NCBI GenBank assembly: GCA_964389475.1
Contig: CAYMFD010000031.1
Span: 1-32,293 of the forward strand
Origin: CAYMFD01 sp964389475
GTDB taxonomy: Bacteria; Bacteroidota; Bacteroidia; Chitinophagales; Saprospiraceae
Direction: 5' to 3'
Length of the DNA stretch: 32,293 bases
Position numbers and translations under genes: made by a program. Each line of letters opens with the position of its first letter. Position 1 is the first letter of the stretch. Under the pieces are notes generated by a model, which had not been told where the DNA came from, ran no database searches, and was given only the letters and a program-made list of their open reading frames with translations. This document shows, piece after piece, positions 7,256 through 17,087 of the stretch.

Positions 7256-8556
7256 ATTCTAATTTTACGGAGTGTATTGTGCTGGATCACACTTAAAGTG
7301 AGACCGACAATGATAGCTACGCTTGTAAATGCGAGGTGAACATAGGTCAGCATTTTAATCGCTTGCCTGACGTCGCTACTTTGACCGAGCAAAGTCAAAA
7401 ACAGCACAACCTCAACCACCATAAAAATGCCAGAAAGAAGGAATCTGTACTTCTCCTGGCTGGAGCCTACGAAATAGAGGTTAGGCGCTACCCTGAGATA
7501 ACTAGCTAGTGTTATAAGAGCGAGGTGAGTATCCCAGGTCGAGAGTACAGCGAACTGATCTCCAAGCACCAAGTAGATCACCTGATCATTAAAAATAATG
7601 TATGTGGATACAACAGCTAAACCTGTTACAGATAATACACCGAATGCCTTCCAAACGAATGGAATACCCTCTGTCATGTTAGTCTTTAACCTTTTGCTCA
7701 CCTCTGGAAAAAATGCGACGGCCAGTACCATGGCAAATACATTTAGACCTAAGAAGAGCTTTTTGAAAGCTTCGTAATACCCTAAGTCCTCAGGTAGGTA
7801 TTGATTTTCTACAAAAAAGGAATCGAATGAACTAAAGGCAATCTCTACCAAAACGATACCTGCAAAAACAAGCCCTAGTCTCAGCTCTTTTAAGAGGGCA
7901 CTCCCATCAAATCCACCTATCATAGTAGATATACCAAAATTAGGTATCGTCCTTACTGCTAGATAGTGGGTATATACCAACTGCGCTAAAGCAGAGATTG
8001 TGTACCCCAATATGAAAACGGCTATAGACGGACGTAGGTAGCAGGCGCCTAGGGTCACAATCGTGCAAGCTGTAAACAGACCTAAGCTCTTTGTCTCATT
8101 TTTAAACAAGGTCAAGCCTTGAAAAACTGCAAAGTATAGATTGACCATACCCTTTGCCAGACCTGTCACTAAGAGGAAAACAGTCACTATTTTGTGGTAT
8201 TGCCAGAAGTCTTTCCACAATGCATAGCCAAAAAGAAGTGCTGCAAAAAAGAGAAAAGAGAGCAACTTTAACCACACCTTATTTCGTAGATAGTCACTTG
8301 ATATCTTGGCACTATCAGCGGATATATCTCTCACAACCATCAGGCGATGCCCAAAGTCGAGGGCAGTATACACGACTATTGTAATCGTGATAAAGAATGA
8401 CAAGAGCCCGAACTGTGCAACATTAAATAGTCGCGCAGCGATGCTAAACATCAATAACGAATTAAAGAGACGAAATACAAAACTACTACCACTAAAGAGG
8501 ATATTATTCCTTACCAGTGGATTAGCCGCCAGCCGCGTTAGCACTGGCTTAAGCAA
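7252..8556 (-). CDS. Polysaccharide flippase (Wzx-like, MATE/PST family)
   Basis: 434 residues, highly hydrophobic with about 12 predicted membrane helices. The N-terminus (NNILFSGSSFVFRLFNSLLM) and AARLFNVAQFGLLSF are typical of Wzx/PST exporters, which flip lipid-linked repeat units across the inner membrane. The start is TTG at 8556, overlapping the asnB stop by 8 bases; a GTG four codons later is an alternative. This is one of two flippases in the window (the other at 22311-23789). They are not close copies, which could mean two separate polymers, or replacement of one part of the locus. Confidence 0.85.
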   Translation of the reverse strand: MLKPVLTRLAANPLVRNNILFSGSSFVFRLFNSLLMFSIAARLFNVAQFGLLSFFITITIVVYTALDFGHRLMVVRDISADSAKISSDYLRNKVWLKLLSFLFFAALLFGYALWKDFWQYHKIVTVFLLVTGLAKGMVNLYFAVFQGLTLFKNETKSLGLFTACTIVTLGACYLRPSIAVFILGYTISALAQLVYTHYLAVRTIPNFGISTMIGGFDGSALLKELRLGLVFAGIVLVEIAFSSFDSFFVENQYLPEDLGYYEAFKKLFLGLNVFAMVLAVAFFPEVSKRLKTNMTEGIPFVWKAFGVLSVTGLAVVSTYIIFNDQVIYLVLGDQFAVLSTWDTHLALITLASYLRVAPNLYFVGSSQEKYRFLLSGIFMVVEVVLFLTLLGQSSDVRQAIKMLTYVHLAFTSVAIIVGLTLSVIQHNTLRKIRI

Positions 8557-10381
8557 CGTAGTTGTTGTTTCTGGCCCACATTTCTGTCACAAGCAATTGA
8601 TACAGCATTTTGGCACGCTTCTCAGCGCTGACACGAGCACCACCACTCAAGAGGCTCTTTATGTAAGCCGGAGTAATAAACTCATGCACAAATAACTTGT
8701 CATTGGTCAAGTAACCTTGCACAAAATCACTGAGGTCTCTATCTATCCACTGCTTCAGCGGAATTTCGAAGCCCCGCTTTGGTTGTGTTGATATCTCTAT
8801 TGGCAGCTGTTTGGCAGCTAGGTCACGCAATATTCGCTTTGTCTTTGTGCCTTTGAGCTTATAACTATCGGGAAGAGCCGGTGCCATTTCCTGTATCTCC
8901 TTGGATAGAAATGGACTTCTACCCTCCAGTGAATGGGCCATTGTAGCAATATCCATCTTTTTGAGTAAATCATTGGCAAGTATGATATTGTAGTCCATAC
9001 CCATCAACCGCCTGAGACTACTCCACGATTCATTAGAACTCAGATATTGCGTCTCATAACTATGATCTATCAATGGCCTTGTAAAGCTCTCCGAATGCGA
9101 ATGAAAGGTATCAAGTGTCAAGCTATAGTAGGCTTCAGGACCAGATCGCGATAAGCTATCTATTAACCGATAGACATAGTTATACTTTGACTTCTTATTA
9201 TGTGATGCTGGAAGCAGACGCATCAAAAAGGCAGCCAGTCTAGACTTATTTGTCTTGAAAGGGTCTACATACTGCATAGGTACATATCTCCTGTAGCCAG
9301 CAAACAGCTCATCTGCTCCATCTCCATTAAGTACGACGGTTAAGTACTTCTTAGCTGCGGCAGAGACATAGTAGCTTGGTATGGCGCTACTGTCTGCAAA
9401 TGGCTCGCCGTAGTTGCCGATAATCGTCGGAAAGTCCGTGGCGAGATCATCGAATGTAATATTGATCTCTGTATGGTCTGTATCAAAGGCATTAGCTACT
9501 AATCTGGCTAGTGGTGCTTCATTATAAGCGCCAGGCATAGCAACGGTGAAGGTCTTGAGCGACGACTTCACTTCTGCAGCAGCGGCCACTACTAAGCCAC
9601 TATCTATACCACCACTCAAGAATGCCCCGACCTCCAGATCCGAACTTTCGACTCTGCGACGGACTGTAGTCTTAAGTATTTCCTGTAGATCCTCGAGACA
9701 CTGCTCATAAGGCTTTTGTATAGCTTGCTCACTACCATAAAAGAGCTCTTGCTTCCACCATCTCTTATGCCCCTTACTTACACCGGTCTCGCAGTCAAAC
9801 AACTCACTAGACCCAGGCAGCAACTGGCGTACGTGCTGGTAAGGCGTCTTGCCAGGCGTCAAAAAGCCCTTATAATAGTTATCTAAAGTTTTTAGGTCTG
9901 GATCTAGTGCAACAGTCTTACTCAATGCCACCAACTCACTACTAAAGACTAGCGACTTACCTGCCTGCCATACATAGAGCGGTTTTTGCCCAGCTCGGTC
10001 TCTGGCTAGTAGTAGGGTATTGTCTTGGCGATTGTATATAGCAAGTGCAAACATGCCATCAAAGCGATCAAAGCAAGCCTCGCCCTCTTGTTGATAGGCC
10101 GCCAATATCGTCTCGGTATCAGACCTACTATCGCAAGTAAGCCCTAACTGCTGCCTCACCTCTAAGTGATTATAAATCTCGCCGTTAAATATCACTGTCA
10201 GGCCACCCCTACTCATAGGTTGTACACCACCCGCCTCATCGAGTATCGTCAATCTAAAGTGGTGTAGCTGGACATTGCCTGTAGACCACGTAGTTTGCGC
10301 ATCTGGACCACGATGTAGCATATAAGGCTTCACCCGTTCAAGGGCTATGTTCTGATTTATGGTTCCAAATATCCCACACAT
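8549..10381 (-). CDS. asnB: Asparagine synthase (glutamine-hydrolysing)
   Basis: 610 residues, full length. N-terminal class II glutaminase: Cys2 nucleophile (MCGI), HRGPD (23-27), FNGEIYN (65-71). C-terminal synthetase: PP-loop SGGIDS (256-261) and NGDGADELFAGY. The classic reaction is Asp + Gln + ATP to Asn. In polysaccharide loci AsnB homologues often amidate a uronic-acid carboxylate or a related sugar acid, and that is the more likely role here. ATG start at 10381; a 10-base spacer follows the preceding methyltransferase-like gene. A second asnB lies at 19398-21224; the two differ clearly in sequence. Confidence 0.92.
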   Translation of the reverse strand: MCGIFGTINQNIALERVKPYMLHRGPDAQTTWSTGNVQLHHFRLTILDEAGGVQPMSRGGLTVIFNGEIYNHLEVRQQLGLTCDSRSDTETILAAYQQEGEACFDRFDGMFALAIYNRQDNTLLLARDRAGQKPLYVWQAGKSLVFSSELVALSKTVALDPDLKTLDNYYKGFLTPGKTPYQHVRQLLPGSSELFDCETGVSKGHKRWWKQELFYGSEQAIQKPYEQCLEDLQEILKTTVRRRVESSDLEVGAFLSGGIDSGLVVAAAAEVKSSLKTFTVAMPGAYNEAPLARLVANAFDTDHTEINITFDDLATDFPTIIGNYGEPFADSSAIPSYYVSAAAKKYLTVVLNGDGADELFAGYRRYVPMQYVDPFKTNKSRLAAFLMRLLPASHNKKSKYNYVYRLIDSLSRSGPEAYYSLTLDTFHSHSESFTRPLIDHSYETQYLSSNESWSSLRRLMGMDYNIILANDLLKKMDIATMAHSLEGRSPFLSKEIQEMAPALPDSYKLKGTKTKRILRDLAAKQLPIEISTQPKRGFEIPLKQWIDRDLSDFVQGYLTNDKLFVHEFITPAYIKSLLSGGARVSAEKRAKMLYQLLVTEMWARNNNYVA

Positions 10382-10391
10382 ATATTATATA

Positions 10392-11018
10392 CTAAATACT
10401 TACACAGTTACTTCCAGACCTATAAAGCAGGGTAGTACTATGTTCTGTAAGATCCATCGGGGCCAATCCCCTAAAATGTAGTGCCGAAAAACCTCGAGCG
10501 GTGTAATAGGCTATACCCTCTGCATATCTACCTCTAGCGCTATCATCAATAATCACTACCCCTGCAGGAGATAGGGCCGCATACGCATTGATCATGCACT
10601 CCACTCGCTTACGACCATCTACAACGATGACATCATACTTCATATCACTACGGTGGTCCGTAAGATATGTTGTGTAACCCTCATCTACCTGTCTATACAC
10701 CACCTCTGCATTGGGTAGATCCGACAACATACTCTCCACTCGGTTACACCAGTCCTTAGAAGACTCGATAGAGATCGTCGTGCAAACTTTAGATGCAAAA
10801 AACCTCGTAGAAGCCCCAAACCCAAACTCCGCAAAATGGAGCTGATCGTGTAATCGCTCCTCTAGAAATGAAACAAAGCTGTAGGTCAACCAGGGTACAG
10901 TTGCACCATCAGCACCTTGGATTTTTCTGGAGCGAAAACTCTTGATGTAACCAGTAGTCCTGAGGTATGATTGCTTCACCAAGAACAGTCCCAAAAGTAG
11001 CTTGACCTGCCGATACAT
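10392..11018 (-). CDS. Small class I SAM methyltransferase-like protein
   Basis: 208 residues from ATG at 11018, which overlaps the wzy-like stop as TGATG; a TTG just upstream is less likely. Motif I-like EFGFGAST (64-71), an acidic strand end (SIESSKDW) and VVDGRKR (about 132-138) followed by SPAGVVIIDD match the Rossmann fold of SAM-dependent methyltransferases found in glycan loci. The N-terminal 55 residues are basic and partly hydrophobic, possibly membrane-associating. It may methylate a sugar hydroxyl or carboxyl group. No substrate can be assigned, and some proteins with this fold are not methyltransferases. Confidence 0.6.
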   Translation of the reverse strand: MYRQVKLLLGLFLVKQSYLRTTGYIKSFRSRKIQGADGATVPWLTYSFVSFLEERLHDQLHFAEFGFGASTRFFASKVCTTISIESSKDWCNRVESMLSDLPNAEVVYRQVDEGYTTYLTDHRSDMKYDVIVVDGRKRVECMINAYAALSPAGVVIIDDSARGRYAEGIAYYTARGFSALHFRGLAPMDLTEHSTTLLYRSGSNCVSI

Positions 11019-12274
11019 CAATTGAATACTTCGAGCCTCGATTTCTGAATATTTCCAGAACGATCAAGGCGAGTGAAAATAAAGCAGAACACCATGAAAA
11101 ACCACACCCACCGCTGCCTAAACAACATGTGCGGCCAATTCATCGCTGCAAACATCAGATAAAAGACACAAAAGGCTCCAATAATAATCAACGAATCTCT
11201 CGCAGCCAACATCGATATCATAGGCAACAAAAATATTAATAGAAAGGCACAGAAGCCTATGATACCTGACTCTGCCAGAAACTTTATATACGAATTATGA
11301 ATCTCTACTCCACCACCGTACATAGGCTTATTAGCCATACCTACACCCAGTATAGGATAGCGATAGAAAAGATCCATACCTACATGTTGGCTTTTACCTG
11401 TAGAACTTGAAGCATCAATTACTTCACCTTCAGCACTCAGCAATTCAAATACCGCAGTTGCCCTTCTGATTTGACCAGCCTGCTGCTCTATAAAGTCCAT
11501 AAATGGCACAACGGACATTGCAAGTAATACAATTGCTACAGGGACGATCGTCATTTTCTTGACCGTTGATGCCTGCAGAAATAGAATACCCATCACAACT
11601 AGAAAATTAACGGTGAAGATCAGTGCCGCAGTCTTCGAACCTGAGAAAAGAGCCGTAGGGTAGAACACCACCATAACAAGAAAGACTCTTATCAGCTTAC
11701 GCGGAAAAAACTTGACAGTTATCAACGACAGTATAAAAAAGAACAAAATAATGTACACACCAAACTGGTTGGGATTCTGTGCTAAGAATGTATATCGCCA
11801 GCCATAGGCATCATAGTACTGATCAAGCTTACTTCCTGCTACAATCTGGTAAAAAACAGGCAAAGTTGCCAGTAACAATGATGCAGTCATAACCTGCGAA
11901 AGTCGCTTAAGCTTATGTGTTACATCACCTAGAGAAAAGACATGAAGCGTCGATATAATAATAAGAACACCAAAAGCATATGGCAGAATGGCCAAACTAA
12001 ACATCTGCATATTCTTCGCCATCACTCCTGACGCAGAAACACAAAGCACAAATATCAAAAAGGTATAAAAATAAACTCGGTAGATCTTCAAAATCTTACG
12101 CTGAAACAACATCACATAAGATGACAAAGCTAGTAATAGCAAATCGCCTACTGTAAACTCATATCTACCAACCACAGGTACACTAAACTTGGTAAATGGT
12201 AGAAAAAAAATAAACATCAGATAGCCTGCAAAAAAGATATCTGAAGTACTCGGTCGCCTAAAGCTCAACCTCAT
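11018..12274 (-). CDS. Wzy / O-antigen ligase family polymerase
   Basis: 418 residues with about 10-11 membrane helices and one long periplasmic loop at roughly 255-340. The conserved Wzy/WaaL signature HNSYIKFLAESG (326-337) ends that loop and precedes a membrane helix. The family transfers lipid-linked glycans onto another glycan or lipid A in the periplasm. With wzx, wzz and wza homologues in the same locus, repeat-unit polymerase (Wzy) is the more likely role; O-antigen ligase cannot be excluded from sequence alone. ATG at 12274 overlaps the previous GT stop (ATGA). Confidence 0.85.
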   Translation of the reverse strand: MRLSFRRPSTSDIFFAGYLMFIFFLPFTKFSVPVVGRYEFTVGDLLLLALSSYVMLFQRKILKIYRVYFYTFLIFVLCVSASGVMAKNMQMFSLAILPYAFGVLIIISTLHVFSLGDVTHKLKRLSQVMTASLLLATLPVFYQIVAGSKLDQYYDAYGWRYTFLAQNPNQFGVYIILFFFILSLITVKFFPRKLIRVFLVMVVFYPTALFSGSKTAALIFTVNFLVVMGILFLQASTVKKMTIVPVAIVLLAMSVVPFMDFIEQQAGQIRRATAVFELLSAEGEVIDASSSTGKSQHVGMDLFYRYPILGVGMANKPMYGGGVEIHNSYIKFLAESGIIGFCAFLLIFLLPMISMLAARDSLIIIGAFCVFYLMFAAMNWPHMLFRQRWVWFFMVFCFIFTRLDRSGNIQKSRLEVFN

Positions 12275-13560
12275 ACTTTCTGACTTAATGTTTGCAGGTA
12301 CTTATCAAAAGCTACAAAGCTCTCCTGCCAGTAAAATTCTTCTACGTCGGCTTCTGTACCTTGATAAGCCACCTCACCCACCTCACTGTAGGTATGATAA
12401 GAACTCAGAAGACTATCTCTCAGAGTTGCACCCTGATGATCGTAAAACATGTCACCAATCTGCTTAGCAGAGAAAATAGCCTCAAACTCGGGATCCTTTG
12501 AGCCCAAGACTAGCAGCAAAATAGGTCGTCGTGCATTTATATACTCATAAAATTTAGCCGGGAAGGTGGACATAGAAGACGAAGCCCAAGAAATCATAAG
12601 GTTGATATGCGCAGATCGCTGTATTTCTTGAGAGTGGGCAAATGTCACTGTACCACGATCATCTACTAAGTCCTGCAGACCATATCTTTTTGCTATCGCC
12701 TCATAGACCGCTCCCTCCCTGCCAGCATAGACTAGAGCAATGTGTTCTCGTTTGATATCACCTGAGTCTATAAGATCAGCTACCTGCTCAAATACGACGG
12801 AGGGGTCTCGTCTACCTCCATATAGACCACCGACATAAGATATAGAAAACTTTGCATCTAGTTGCTGTCCATCGGCGTCGAACTTATCCATGATACCATT
12901 GCGCAGCATATACCTATGCGGTGCATAATGTTTAACATGGCTCATGTAGCTGTCACAAACTGATACTACAAGGTCACAATTCTTAATAATAGCTTTATTA
13001 ATTCTACGCTGTCGAGCAGTGGCGGGTGTATCTGGCCAGTCTGGATCGACATCGACGTCTCTCCAGTCTGTAATCCATGTAATAGAAGGCTTGATTCTCT
13101 TGATCATACTAGCGACATAGTGGTCCGTTATAGGGCTATAACTACTCCATAAGATATCTATGTGCCTTATATTGATCAGCAGTCGAAAAAATAAAATCAT
13201 CGTGTAAATCAAGCCACCTTCACCTACGAGAAAATTAAATGGAAAGTAGCTGATCCATGGAGGACGAGATTCTTGTGCAGTCTCTGAAGTTACCTTTGCG
13301 GGTGCCTTACTTTTTTCACGCCTGCGTAGTTTGTCAAAAAGGTGGTAATCGAGAGCGACCGTTCTCTTTACATTTATCTCTTGATCAATTGGTAAGTGGT
13401 CTTGATCCAAGTACCCTACAGGCTTACCCGCATAGACGGTGACATGATATCCATGCTGCCTAAAGAGCTCAGAGACATAGTAGTTCCTTAATGTTCCTAC
13501 AGCCTTTACGGGCGGATAAAAGTAGGCTAACATGGCTATCCTAGACTTCTTAATGGACAT
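12271..13560 (-). CDS. Glycosyltransferase (GT-B, GT4-like)
   Basis: 429 residues. N-terminal MLAYFYPPVKAVGTLRNYYVSELF is the usual acceptor-domain start of GT4 enzymes of the WbuB type, and the donor domain has SYVGGLYGGRRDPSVVFEQV and FPAKFYEYINARRPILLLV. It is related in layout to the neighbouring GT at 13550-14800 (both share P-x-x-x-x-G-T-x-R near the N-terminus and K-F-x-E-Y near the C-terminus), so the pair probably arose by duplication. It likely adds one residue of the repeat unit on the cytoplasmic side. Start ATG at 13560 overlaps the previous gene by about 11 bases. Confidence 0.85.
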   Translation of the reverse strand: MSIKKSRIAMLAYFYPPVKAVGTLRNYYVSELFRQHGYHVTVYAGKPVGYLDQDHLPIDQEINVKRTVALDYHLFDKLRRREKSKAPAKVTSETAQESRPPWISYFPFNFLVGEGGLIYTMILFFRLLINIRHIDILWSSYSPITDHYVASMIKRIKPSITWITDWRDVDVDPDWPDTPATARQRRINKAIIKNCDLVVSVCDSYMSHVKHYAPHRYMLRNGIMDKFDADGQQLDAKFSISYVGGLYGGRRDPSVVFEQVADLIDSGDIKREHIALVYAGREGAVYEAIAKRYGLQDLVDDRGTVTFAHSQEIQRSAHINLMISWASSSMSTFPAKFYEYINARRPILLLVLGSKDPEFEAIFSAKQIGDMFYDHQGATLRDSLLSSYHTYSEVGEVAYQGTEADVEEFYWQESFVAFDKYLQTLSQKV

Positions 13561-14800
13561 AAGACTTTAGTACTTCTACGATACTATGGAGAGAGAATTG
13601 CTCCCTGAGACCATCGGCAGGTATAAGTGTATTATTGAGCACACTCTCCTTAAAGCTGTTGATCATCTCCTGTGCATCACCTGGCTCATAGTTGGCTACA
13701 TACTGATTATGGGTACGCAGTAGCGATGATTGCTCTCCATCAGGTGCTACCAACATAATGGGCCTCCTAAGTGCCAGATACTCAAAAAATTTGGTCCCAA
13801 ATGCGAATGCATTAAAACGATCATTAATCGATAACAATACATCACATCTCTTAAGGGCAGTAAACAAGTCAGACTGTGGCATTGCTGGATGGAACTCAAC
13901 CACCTCATCGAACAGCTTATTGTCTACGAGATTGTTTCCATCTTGTTGTTTGACTTGATTAGAATACACAACAATCTGCAACCTATGCCTCCAGAACTCA
14001 TAATCATTAACCTGAAACTGATTGACTAAGTACAACATTGACTCATACCTAGCACGATGTAGTGCACCGGCGTAGGCTATGCGAACTACATCCACTACAG
14101 GTGGCCCTTGTGAGACATTGTCCTGCAAAAAATCAACAGGGTCGTATCCATTATAAAGCGCCTTAATCTTGTTGCTATAGTTAGGGTAAGCCTTTTGATA
14201 AAGTGTACGAAGATCTTCAGAGATCTGAAGAACAGTTGACGCTGCATCTATAGCACGCCTCTCCATCTTCTCCTCTATTCTTCTCTTGAAACCACCCAGA
14301 ATCTTATGATAATCGTTGCTACCCTCCTGTAGTGACCAAGGATCTCTAAAATCCATGATCAAGTTAAGATCTGGATGATTACGCCTCAGTTTACTCAAGT
14401 GATGCATGGGAGAAAACGGAGCACCCGTCACGATCACGGTCGTAGCGCTAGTGCCCTTAAGCAGAGCGGTCACCTTGCGTAGTAGGGGGCCGCGCCAAAA
14501 TTGAGCCTCATCTACAAAGTATATAAACTGGCGCAGAATAGCGTATGACGCTTTAACTACAAAAGACCTTGTACCCCCATCCGCAAACAAAGGAAATCGA
14601 CCAGGCAAACGATGAATTACGATATTGGGGTTATCCTCTACATCATGGCACCAGTTTACCTTGTCTCGTACCTGATAGTTAGCACATACAACATGTACCT
14701 TATAATCAGATGATAAATACTTGGCAAATTTGGACCAACGTCGAGTACCAATACGGCCACGTGGACAAAACTTATAGGAGACGATTATGATTTCTTTCAT
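13550..14800 (-). CDS. Glycosyltransferase (GT-B, GT4-like)
   Basis: 416 residues from ATG at 14800, which forms a TGATG junction with the deacetylase stop; a TTG one codon earlier is the longer alternative. The N-terminus SYKFCPRGRIGTRRWSKFAKYL, the central TGAPFSPMHHL and the donor-domain FGTKFFEYLALRRPIMLVAP fit GT4-like enzymes. It is a likely paralogue of the next gene. Presumed role: transfer of a sugar to the lipid-linked intermediate. Donor and linkage are unknown. Confidence 0.85.
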   Translation of the reverse strand: MKEIIIVSYKFCPRGRIGTRRWSKFAKYLSSDYKVHVVCANYQVRDKVNWCHDVEDNPNIVIHRLPGRFPLFADGGTRSFVVKASYAILRQFIYFVDEAQFWRGPLLRKVTALLKGTSATTVIVTGAPFSPMHHLSKLRRNHPDLNLIMDFRDPWSLQEGSNDYHKILGGFKRRIEEKMERRAIDAASTVLQISEDLRTLYQKAYPNYSNKIKALYNGYDPVDFLQDNVSQGPPVVDVVRIAYAGALHRARYESMLYLVNQFQVNDYEFWRHRLQIVVYSNQVKQQDGNNLVDNKLFDEVVEFHPAMPQSDLFTALKRCDVLLSINDRFNAFAFGTKFFEYLALRRPIMLVAPDGEQSSLLRTHNQYVANYEPGDAQEMINSFKESVLNNTLIPADGLREQFSLHSIVEVLKSYVH

Positions 14801-16128
14801 CAACTAGAATACAAGATCGGGAGTAAGCTATCATAACCAATAAACTTCATTGTATTAAATGAAGAGTTATGCCATAAGAACACGAACTCTCCATCGTAAC
14901 GCCTAACGACCTGCTTGAGCAGCATTGCATCTTCAATAGCATGTTCAACAGTAGCTTTCTGATAAACCATATAGGACCCTTCCATCACAATTAGAGGTCT
15001 CTCTACCAAGTTCAACATTACTCGATGCTCTATATCAAAAGTCTTAAACGGGTAGCAAACGCCACATCTAAATCCTGTAATATCTGCAAAATTCATAGTG
15101 CTATCCCATGACATGCCCACCTCATCCCAAATCCTCCAAGTCGCTGGTACCTCAAACCTTAGGTAATGATGCCTACCCGATAATACGGGCTTCTTTACAA
15201 CTGCTTCTAGCCTATTCTTTTCATCATGTAACATATTACTGTCTAAGTAACTGTTATAAGATGGGTGTAGCCCAACACTATGGCCCCTTGCAACAACTTG
15301 TTGTACGAGAGACCTGATCCTAGGGTGATCGATCTGATACCGATTATCATACATCGAATTACCCCCAGACATGAAAAAGAAATGACATTGCACATTCTCT
15401 TTCTCAGCACTCAACATAAATAAGTCATGGGTATCCACCAAATCCACCCCTTGACAAAGCGATTTAATAATAGCTTTGAACTCACCCATATGTCGACGCT
15501 TCAAGGTCGCGCCAGCAAGACTACGTATGACATCCTTCTTTCCCCACCATGCATAAGGCCTATCCACATCATGAGTCGGAATAATCCTAAACTCCCTTTT
15601 TCGTCTACTTTGCTTCACTTTCAGTTGGGACAACGCTGCCCAGAGCAACTCAACATACTCGTTCACAATTGCTCGCTTAATAAATCCATGCTGAACCGCA
15701 TAAGCGTTGGCTGAAACAAATCGATCATGCATATCCCGCTCCGACGAAATATACTCTTCCCATCTCGTCAACATAAAAAAAGTCGCTGCAACTAGATCAA
15801 AGTCAAACTCTATTTCGTAGTCCCCAACCCTGAAAGAGGGGCTGCCATAGAATGTCAAAACGTCAAGAGAAACATCTCCCAATCTAATACTGACATTCGT
15901 GGGGGAACTAGGAAGGTTTTCGACATTATAAAGAGTAAGGGCATCAGCCCTATCAAAAAACGAACTAATTATTCTAATACAAGACCTACCACAAACTATT
16001 ACAAAGTCTTTACTCTCGTGTAGCTCATAGCTGTACTCTAGTCCGAGAAAATCTCCCAGTAAGCAATCAAAAGTATACTTAATCTCTGCCTGATTCAGAG
16101 AAGGAATCTTTACTATCAATCCTTTCAC
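14800..16128 (-). CDS. Polysaccharide deacetylase family protein with N-terminal extension
   Basis: 442 residues. The carbohydrate esterase 4 fold begins near 180 with IIPTHDVDRPYAW (Asp pair at 187/189) and continues with GHSVGLHPSYNS, His283 and His288 being the probable metal ligands. The end WHNSSF is also typical. The first 170 residues form a separate domain of the kind found in front of such deacetylases in surface-glycan loci; its function is unknown to me. The protein has no signal peptide, so it probably works in the cytoplasm on a nucleotide- or lipid-linked amino sugar. GTG start at 16128 overlaps the sulfotransferase stop (GTGA). Confidence 0.85.
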   Translation of the reverse strand: MKGLIVKIPSLNQAEIKYTFDCLLGDFLGLEYSYELHESKDFVIVCGRSCIRIISSFFDRADALTLYNVENLPSSPTNVSIRLGDVSLDVLTFYGSPSFRVGDYEIEFDFDLVAATFFMLTRWEEYISSERDMHDRFVSANAYAVQHGFIKRAIVNEYVELLWAALSQLKVKQSRRKREFRIIPTHDVDRPYAWWGKKDVIRSLAGATLKRRHMGEFKAIIKSLCQGVDLVDTHDLFMLSAEKENVQCHFFFMSGGNSMYDNRYQIDHPRIRSLVQQVVARGHSVGLHPSYNSYLDSNMLHDEKNRLEAVVKKPVLSGRHHYLRFEVPATWRIWDEVGMSWDSTMNFADITGFRCGVCYPFKTFDIEHRVMLNLVERPLIVMEGSYMVYQKATVEHAIEDAMLLKQVVRRYDGEFVFLWHNSSFNTMKFIGYDSLLPILYSS

Positions 16129-17084
16129 AGTCTCTTGAACCTTCTGACAAGTCTATTATGTAAGAAAAATAACACTCGTGTTCTCAAATAGTAAAACTGG
16201 TACTTTATCTGATCAAAAAATCTCTCACCCTCTATGCCAGATAATGAAACATAGGGATTATCTACCAAGGACCTTGAAACCATGGCTACATCAGTCTTTG
16301 AAAGTGCATCAACATAATTATTAAAGTTGCTTGCAAGAATTGGCCTAGACACATTCTCATGATTCTTAGCCCTACGATGTTCAGGAATCGAAGAGACATC
16401 CTTATAAAAATCAAATACTGACTCCTCATATTCAAGTTCCAAAAAATCACATAACGATCGCACTACTTTTTTAGGACTCTTTAACAGATCCTCATACATT
16501 AGATAAGTACAATTAGCAGAGGATGCCCCTTGTCTAAAATTGCTAAAACTAGTCCAACAGTGATTCCACAACCTTGCAGCGCCTACAGGGTGATCAACAC
16601 AATATAGACTACTATTAGGTGTCTTGTGGAAATGCCACTCAACCTTACGCAGACTTACAAGAATATCACGAGGATCTCTTAACAAATAAACAAACCTTGC
16701 CTTTGGAAAAGCCTCAAAGATATCAGGAAGAAAATCAATATTACCAATAGTTTTATCCCCCCACACTGTAGCCCGTGGTTTGATTCTCGAAACATACTTC
16801 ATGAATATAGACCCAACGACACCACCAACCGTGAAAATAGAATCACGCTGAATGATTGTATCTAGTTCCTCTCTTGAGAAACGAAGATCTCGAACATACT
16901 TATTGGAAGAAAGCAACTCCGATAACTCACCCTGAGTGCTTTGCTTGCTAGACATACTACTTAAAACAATCTCAAATATAGGCGCTTCGTGCGGTATACT
17001 GATTGAAGAATGACTGTTTAACAGCATTCTAAGCATGGTGGTCCCTGATCGAGGACAACCAAGAATTATAATTGGGTCGTCCAT
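16125..17084 (-). CDS. Sulfotransferase (PAPS-dependent)
   Basis: 319 residues. The 5'-phosphosulfate loop is IILGCPRSGTTMLRMLLNSH (6-25), WGDKT is at 108-112, and the 3'-phosphate site is LLRDPRDILVSLRK (about 134-147, Arg136 and Ser144). This is the standard layout of the sulfotransferase-1/3 fold, which moves sulfate from PAPS to a sugar hydroxyl or amine. It has no membrane segment. The neighbouring SGNH and deacetylase genes place it in a glycan-modification block. A second sulfotransferase of a different subfamily is at 21281-22282, so the polymer may carry sulfate at two positions. Confidence 0.88.
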   Translation of the reverse strand: MDDPIIILGCPRSGTTMLRMLLNSHSSISIPHEAPIFEIVLSSMSSKQSTQGELSELLSSNKYVRDLRFSREELDTIIQRDSIFTVGGVVGSIFMKYVSRIKPRATVWGDKTIGNIDFLPDIFEAFPKARFVYLLRDPRDILVSLRKVEWHFHKTPNSSLYCVDHPVGAARLWNHCWTSFSNFRQGASSANCTYLMYEDLLKSPKKVVRSLCDFLELEYEESVFDFYKDVSSIPEHRRAKNHENVSRPILASNFNNYVDALSKTDVAMVSRSLVDNPYVSLSGIEGERFFDQIKYQFYYLRTRVLFFLHNRLVRRFKRL

Positions 17085-17087
17085 AAC

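Noticed and set aside
10392..11021. Start of the methyltransferase-like gene at TTG (11021).
   Set aside because: The next codon is ATG and gives a TGATG junction with the preceding stop, as at other junctions in the locus.
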